DNA of 64,000 nucleotides from Meloidogyne chitwoodi (Eukaryota; Nematoda; Chromadorea; Rhabditida; Meloidogynidae): NCBI GenBank assembly GCA_015183035.1, contig JACZZP010000016.1, positions 1,054,001 to 1,118,000 of the forward strand, read 5' to 3'. Shown piece by piece: positions 60,101 to 64,000 of this stretch (position 1 is its first letter; each line of letters starts with the position of its first letter). The notes under the pieces were generated by a model. It saw only the letters and a program-made list of their open reading frames with translations, ran no database searches and was not told where the DNA came from. The position numbers and the translations under genes were made by a program.

Positions 60101-62463
60101 TTCAATTATAGAATTCTTATATAAATAAACTCCAAAAGAATATTCATTCACGTATCAAAATAATTGAATTTACTAGTTTATCTACTAAATTTGATTTATC
60201 TTTTATTTTACTTGATCAAAATGTTTTCAAAAAATCTGAAAAATTTATCCCTGTCAGTCAATTTGATAAATTTGATTTAGAATTAATAATTGAAAATTAT
60301 ATTAAACAATTAGAAGAATTAAATAAAAAAATTGGTTTATTTGAAATTAATGAACAAATTAAAGAAAAACAAAGTCAAATGCTTTCATTAGCTTCTTATA
60401 ATTCTAATAAAATAATTTTAGAAATTATTAAAAGAAATGATAATTTATATAAATTTCAATTTATTACAAAAACTTTGAAAATATGGACTAAAAGTATTAA
60501 AATATTAATTATTAATTATTTTAAATAATTGCCAAAATGTTTGGTTTAAACCAGAAAAATATTTTTCATAATTTTAGCAAATATTTTTTACATATTTGGC
60601 CTAATTAGAAAATATTTTTTTAATCTTTACGGATTGCAGAAAATTTTTTTCTTTAATTTTTAAAATTATTACATAAATTTTAAATAAATTTATAATAATT
60701 CCTTAATTTCAAAAATTCATAAATAATTTTTCTAAAATATTTTATTTTTATTTTATTAATATTTTAACATATTTTTATTATTTTTTTAATTTTTAAAAAT
60801 TTTAATTATTTTAAAAACATTTTATCAGATCATTTTATATATGAAAATCAATTCGGTTTTTTAAATGGAGCAGCATTAAATATAATAATTATTAAAATAA
60901 TATTATTATATTTTGATTCTTCTCATATTTATTTAATTGAAAAATTTTTTCAAATATTTAGTGAATGGTTATTTTATATTTAATTAATTTAATTTAATTT
61001 TATTTAAAGGAATTTGGAATATAATAATATTAAATTAGAAGAATTAACACAAAAATTATATAGTTGGACAGCTAAAAAAGAAATTGAAAATAAAAGAAAA
61101 TTATTTATTTCTGATTTTAAAAATAAATTAGAAATTAATTATTCAAATAAATTAATTGTTATATTAACACCTGGATATCCTGAACAAAATTGTAGTTTTA
61201 ATATAAATTATTCAACTAGCCAAATAATTAAAAAAACATTAGAAAAAGGTAAATATTAAAATTGTTTTTATTAAATTATTTAATACTCTAAACAATTTTA
61301 TCTAAATTCTAATACGAAAATAAATCCTTATTCCATTCCTCGTTCATTCTTCATGACTATTTTTGAAAATAAAGATAAAAAAGTGATAGAAAATTTCCGT
61401 TTTTCCATGTCTTATGTCCACCTAAAAGTTCCTTTTCTGGCTTCTTGTTTTTTAAAATTTTTAGCTCAATTCTACTTGACCTTTTATTGGAAAATAAGTT
61501 TTTTAGTTATATATAATAATTATAAAATAATATTTAAAAATATAAAATTAAAGGAAAACCCTCTTCCAAAAACTAAAAAATTAAAAACATAAATTTAAGG
61601 AAAGAATAAGCTAAAAAATGCAAAAAATAAAACTGGTAGAAATCAGGAAATTAAATTAGCTTGGAAAATGTGGCTAAATGATATTAGCTTTTTAAAAAAG
61701 GTTTTTTTTTAATAAAATATATTTATTTAAATAAAATTAAGTATAAACATTTTTTGCTAATTTTATGTATTGAAAATAAAAATATTAATTTAAAAGAAAG
61801 TGAAAATTACTGTAGATTTGTTGAGAATAGAATAAGGTTAGAATTAATTTTTACAATTGAGACAAATCAAAACTTAAAAATTAAATATATACATTCTACT
61901 GGAAGAGTAAATTGGTTACCAGAAGATATTTTAATAAAATATAGGTATAAATAATTAATATTTAATTTATTTATTTTTAAATATTAAATTCTTCCGAACA
62001 TTTATAAATCAACGGAGGTTATTAGATTAATTTATTTAATTTGTTAATTTTATTGTCAAGTCATTTTAACTGAAAATATGAACAAAATCAATAAATAAAT
62101 TTATATAAATTAATCCTCTAAAATAAATCTTTGGAATTATTAATTTTTTCAATTTCTTTCCTTCTCTTGAGATATTTTATATTTAAAAAGGAGAAAATAT
62201 TCTTATATAGAAATAACCAAAATATTTTATAAAATTAAATAAATAAATAAATATATTTTAGTAAATATTATATAAAATATTGGTGGATTGGAATTGAAAC
62301 ATTTAATGAAATTAGCAAAAAAGAAATGGAAATAAATATTAAAGAAAATAATATTTTAACAAAATTTGTGGAAAATATAAAAAATAAAACACCTTATGTT
62401 TTAATGCAATCAGACGGAAAAATTGAATTATTTTATTATTATTTTAATAATAATAATAATTAA
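57151..62463 (+). CDS. divergent poly(A)-polymerase-like nucleotidyltransferase, 1000 aa, 12 exons
   Basis: Twelve exons (57151-57229, 57681-58541, 58808-59030, 59344-59498, 59539-59639, 59690-60007, 60112-60493, 60829-60967, 61010-61248, 61600-61700, 61742-61944, 62262-62463) stay in frame for 1000 residues. The N-terminal 470 residues are Lys/Glu/Asn-rich and KEKE-like, without a domain. From about residue 510 the canonical PAP core follows: LLTGSRLLKSDNSDSDVDAI (GS plus the two metal-binding Asp), third Asp in STKFDLSFILL (about 605), a helical middle domain (ALNIIIIKIILLYFDSS), LTPGYPEQNCSFNINYSTSQ matching TPxYPxQN (about 805), and an RNA-binding-type domain with YKHFLLI and KYWWIGIE. 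It would add A tails to RNA, if active. The start is provisional: ATG 57151, 27 bases after a TTTTAAG acceptor that could be trans-spliced. Confidence 0.8.
57298..57482. repeat. MITE with about 35-bp inverted ends in PAP-like intron 1
   Basis: GGTCAAAACTAATTATCTAA at the left is mirrored imperfectly by the end at about 57440-57480 (AGATATTAG, GAGTTGACC), and CCAATTGGTCAAATTGCC by GGTAATTTGATTAATTGG. The centre is GC-richer (TGTCCCGCACAAACTTGGC, GGGGGCGTGTT). No clear target duplication. It lies in intron 1 of the poly(A)-polymerase-like gene. Confidence 0.55.
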
Positions 62464-62880
62464 ATTAATTTAGGAGAATAATTTAATTAATTTATTTATT
62501 TATTTAAAATTAAATATTTATTAATAAATAAATAAATAAAATATTTGTAAAAAAATATCTTTTATCTAATAGTTAGCATTTTTTAATAATAAAAATAGTA
62601 ATCTAATTATTTAAAAATTAATAAAATTATTATAAAAAAATTGTTAAATCCTAATAATTTATTTAATATATACATATATCTTGGCTAATATTTTTATAAT
62701 GCTTAATAAAAATTAAATAAAAATTAAAATTTTTAAATTTGTCTATTTATTTGATTCAATTAAATAATGAAATTAAAAAATTTATTTATTTATTTTAATT
62801 TAAAAATTTAATTATAATTTTTAAAAATCTTATATTTTTATTAATTTCTAAAATATAAATAATTTATTATTTTTTTGTTT
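62464..62880. other. intergenic, nothing recognised
   Basis: AT-rich spacer after the poly(A)-polymerase-like stop codon, with only A/T runs and short AAATAAAT motifs, some of which could serve as polyadenylation signals. Confidence 0.4.
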
Positions 62881-62897
62881 CACTGCAAAATAAGGAC

Positions 62898-63340
62898 AAC
62901 AATATAAGGAAGAAATTATACAAGGAAAATATTTAGTAGATGTCAGTATTCCAATGTCATAGTTATTTAATCATTACTTTTTAATAAGGTTCACGCCCAA
63001 TTTTCTGGCCCATAAAAGGGAAATGAAATACAAACTAAAAGCTTCAGTTCTCATTAATTTTCCACCAGCTTAGAGTTGGTGTTCCACTTCCCCAACCTTT
63101 ATTATATTTTACTTGTTGAATAAAACTTTAAAAGAAAAGACTTTTTCTTTAATTTTGGCGGTCCAACCGCGCTCCGGGAGTTGGATTCGTCCAACTCCCG
63201 GGGCCCAACGGTTTGGCGAAACTGCCCCATAAAATCCAGATTGGTATCATTCAACATCTAAGCAAATTGAATGGTTGTATTTTGATCGAAAATTTTGAGA
63301 CCAGTCATCTTTAGACAGCCATAATTTATAAATAAATTTA
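62898..63340 (+). mobile_element. GC-rich LTR-retrotransposon-like fragment
   Basis: Composition changes abruptly here. A short open end ATAAG-GAC followed by QYKEEIIQGKYLVDVSIPMS and a stop (to about 62960) precedes a block with AATAAAACTTTAAAAG (a poly(A)-signal-like AATAAA). Then comes a GC-rich stretch, TTGGCGGTCCAACCGCGC, with a stem-loop (CCGGGAGTTGG / CCAACTCCCGG). AATAAA followed by a TGGC-type boundary resembles the R-U5/primer-binding edge of an LTR. No second LTR or polymerase is in view, so this is a solo LTR, a fragment, or something else. Confidence 0.35.
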
Positions 63341-63573
63341 TATAAAGTTACTCTGCACTCTCTGTCTTTGTTTAATATAACTTTTCTAATTATCATAATT
63401 TTTTTTAATTTATATAAAAAAGTACAAAATAAATTTAGAAATTTAATATTACTATAAATTGTTAAAATAGTATTTTATTTGAAAAAGATTAATTTATTAA
63501 CATTTAATAAAAATTAAATAGATTTTATATAAATAATTTATATTTAATTATATTTATTTATTTTTTAATTTTA

Positions 63574-64000
63574 TTATTTTTCTTCAACAATAATTGTAGT
63601 ATTAATTAATTTACAATAATTATCTCTTGAAGTAATATTATTTGGATGTTTATAACTGCAAGTAGTAGTATTTATTGGGCAAATAATACAAGTCTTATTT
63701 TCAGGATTTGTTATGCTACAACAAACTGAAATTTATTAAAAATAAAATTATTATATTTTATTTAAAAAATTTAAATTAAAATTTGATTGAATATTTTGAT
63801 ATCTTCTTCAACTCCCTTTTCTAAATTGTTGAACAAATAAAAATAAATCATTTTAATCAATTTAGCAATATTAATTTATTTAATTTGGATAATATATTAA
63901 TTATTAATAAATAATATATTTTTATATTAACAAATGACTTTACAAATATTCATTAATACAATAAACTTACTTCCTGGACAAAACTCTTTATTAATACAAT
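63574..64000 (-). CDS. Cys-rich secreted-type protein, 3-prime two exons (partial)
   Basis: The gene runs off the right edge. The last exon is 63574-63725; the preceding one is cut by the window end and finishes at 63971 with a consensus GTAAGT donor. They join in phase to read CINKEFCPGICCSITNPENK, then TCIICPINTTTCSYKHPNNI and on to VEEK before TAA, with at least seven closely spaced cysteines and NTT/NIT glycosylation sites. This fits a small disulfide-rich extracellular protein. The family is not recognised, and the signal peptide would be upstream of the visible part. Confidence 0.6.

Overview
This window is nematode nuclear DNA, most likely from a root-knot nematode (Meloidogyne) or a close plant-parasitic relative. 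It is extremely AT-rich. Genes are split by many short GT/AG introns with TTTTAG-type acceptors. The gene set is nematode: an Srg-like chemoreceptor, a GH25 lysozyme, an ShKT-tailed secreted protein, a DEG/ENaC channel, and cathepsin F. It also carries four miniature genes encoding a signal peptide plus a plant CLE/TDIF-like dodecapeptide, which points to a plant parasite. The species is an inference. Exon joins were made by hand from splice signals and reading-phase continuity, so single junctions may be off by a few bases. No tRNA, rRNA or CRISPR array was recognised.

Layout. 0.7-3.9 kb (-): five-exon Srg-like receptor whose introns hold a hAT-like MITE and two fold-back elements. 4.1-8.6 kb: a small ORF, a hAT MITE, a 175-aa secreted protein (+) and a 352-aa putative secreted protein (-). 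8.6-15.35 kb: gene desert. 15.4-17.8 kb (+): neuropeptide-type GPCR. 18.1-18.8 kb (-): GH25 lysozyme. 20.1-25.5 kb (-): thirteen-exon, 657-aa secreted protein of unknown family. 26.98 kb (+): TDIF-like CLE mini-gene. 27.5-29.9 kb (+): type-B carboxylesterase. 30.1-30.9 kb (-): ShKT protein. 31.6-34.0 kb (+): acyl-CoA synthetase/4CL-like enzyme. 34.3-36.8 kb (+): DEG/ENaC channel. 37.5-39.6 kb (+): cathepsin F. 40.0-41.8 kb (-): BAR-like helical protein. 43.7-45.0 kb (-): 3-beta-HSD-family enzyme. 45.9-47.8 kb (+): GRWD1 WD-repeat protein. 48.2-49.9 kb (+): 3-hydroxyisobutyryl-CoA hydrolase. 50.9-54.3 kb (-): three CLE-like mini-genes, a membrane protein with a repeated motif and another mini-ORF. 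55.5-56.9 kb (+): 263-aa secreted protein. 57.2-62.5 kb (+): divergent 1000-aa poly(A)-polymerase-like protein. 63.0-63.3 kb: GC-rich LTR-like fragment. 63.6 kb to the right edge (-): partial Cys-rich secreted protein.

Two themes stand out. First, ordinary metabolic genes are interleaved with secreted proteins of no recognised family and CLE-like peptide genes, as expected of host-interaction loci. Second, the intergenic and intronic DNA is shaped by non-autonomous DNA transposons; four have terminal inverted repeats and 8-bp target duplications typical of hAT elements, and others are fold-back elements or a possible tRNA-derived SINE.
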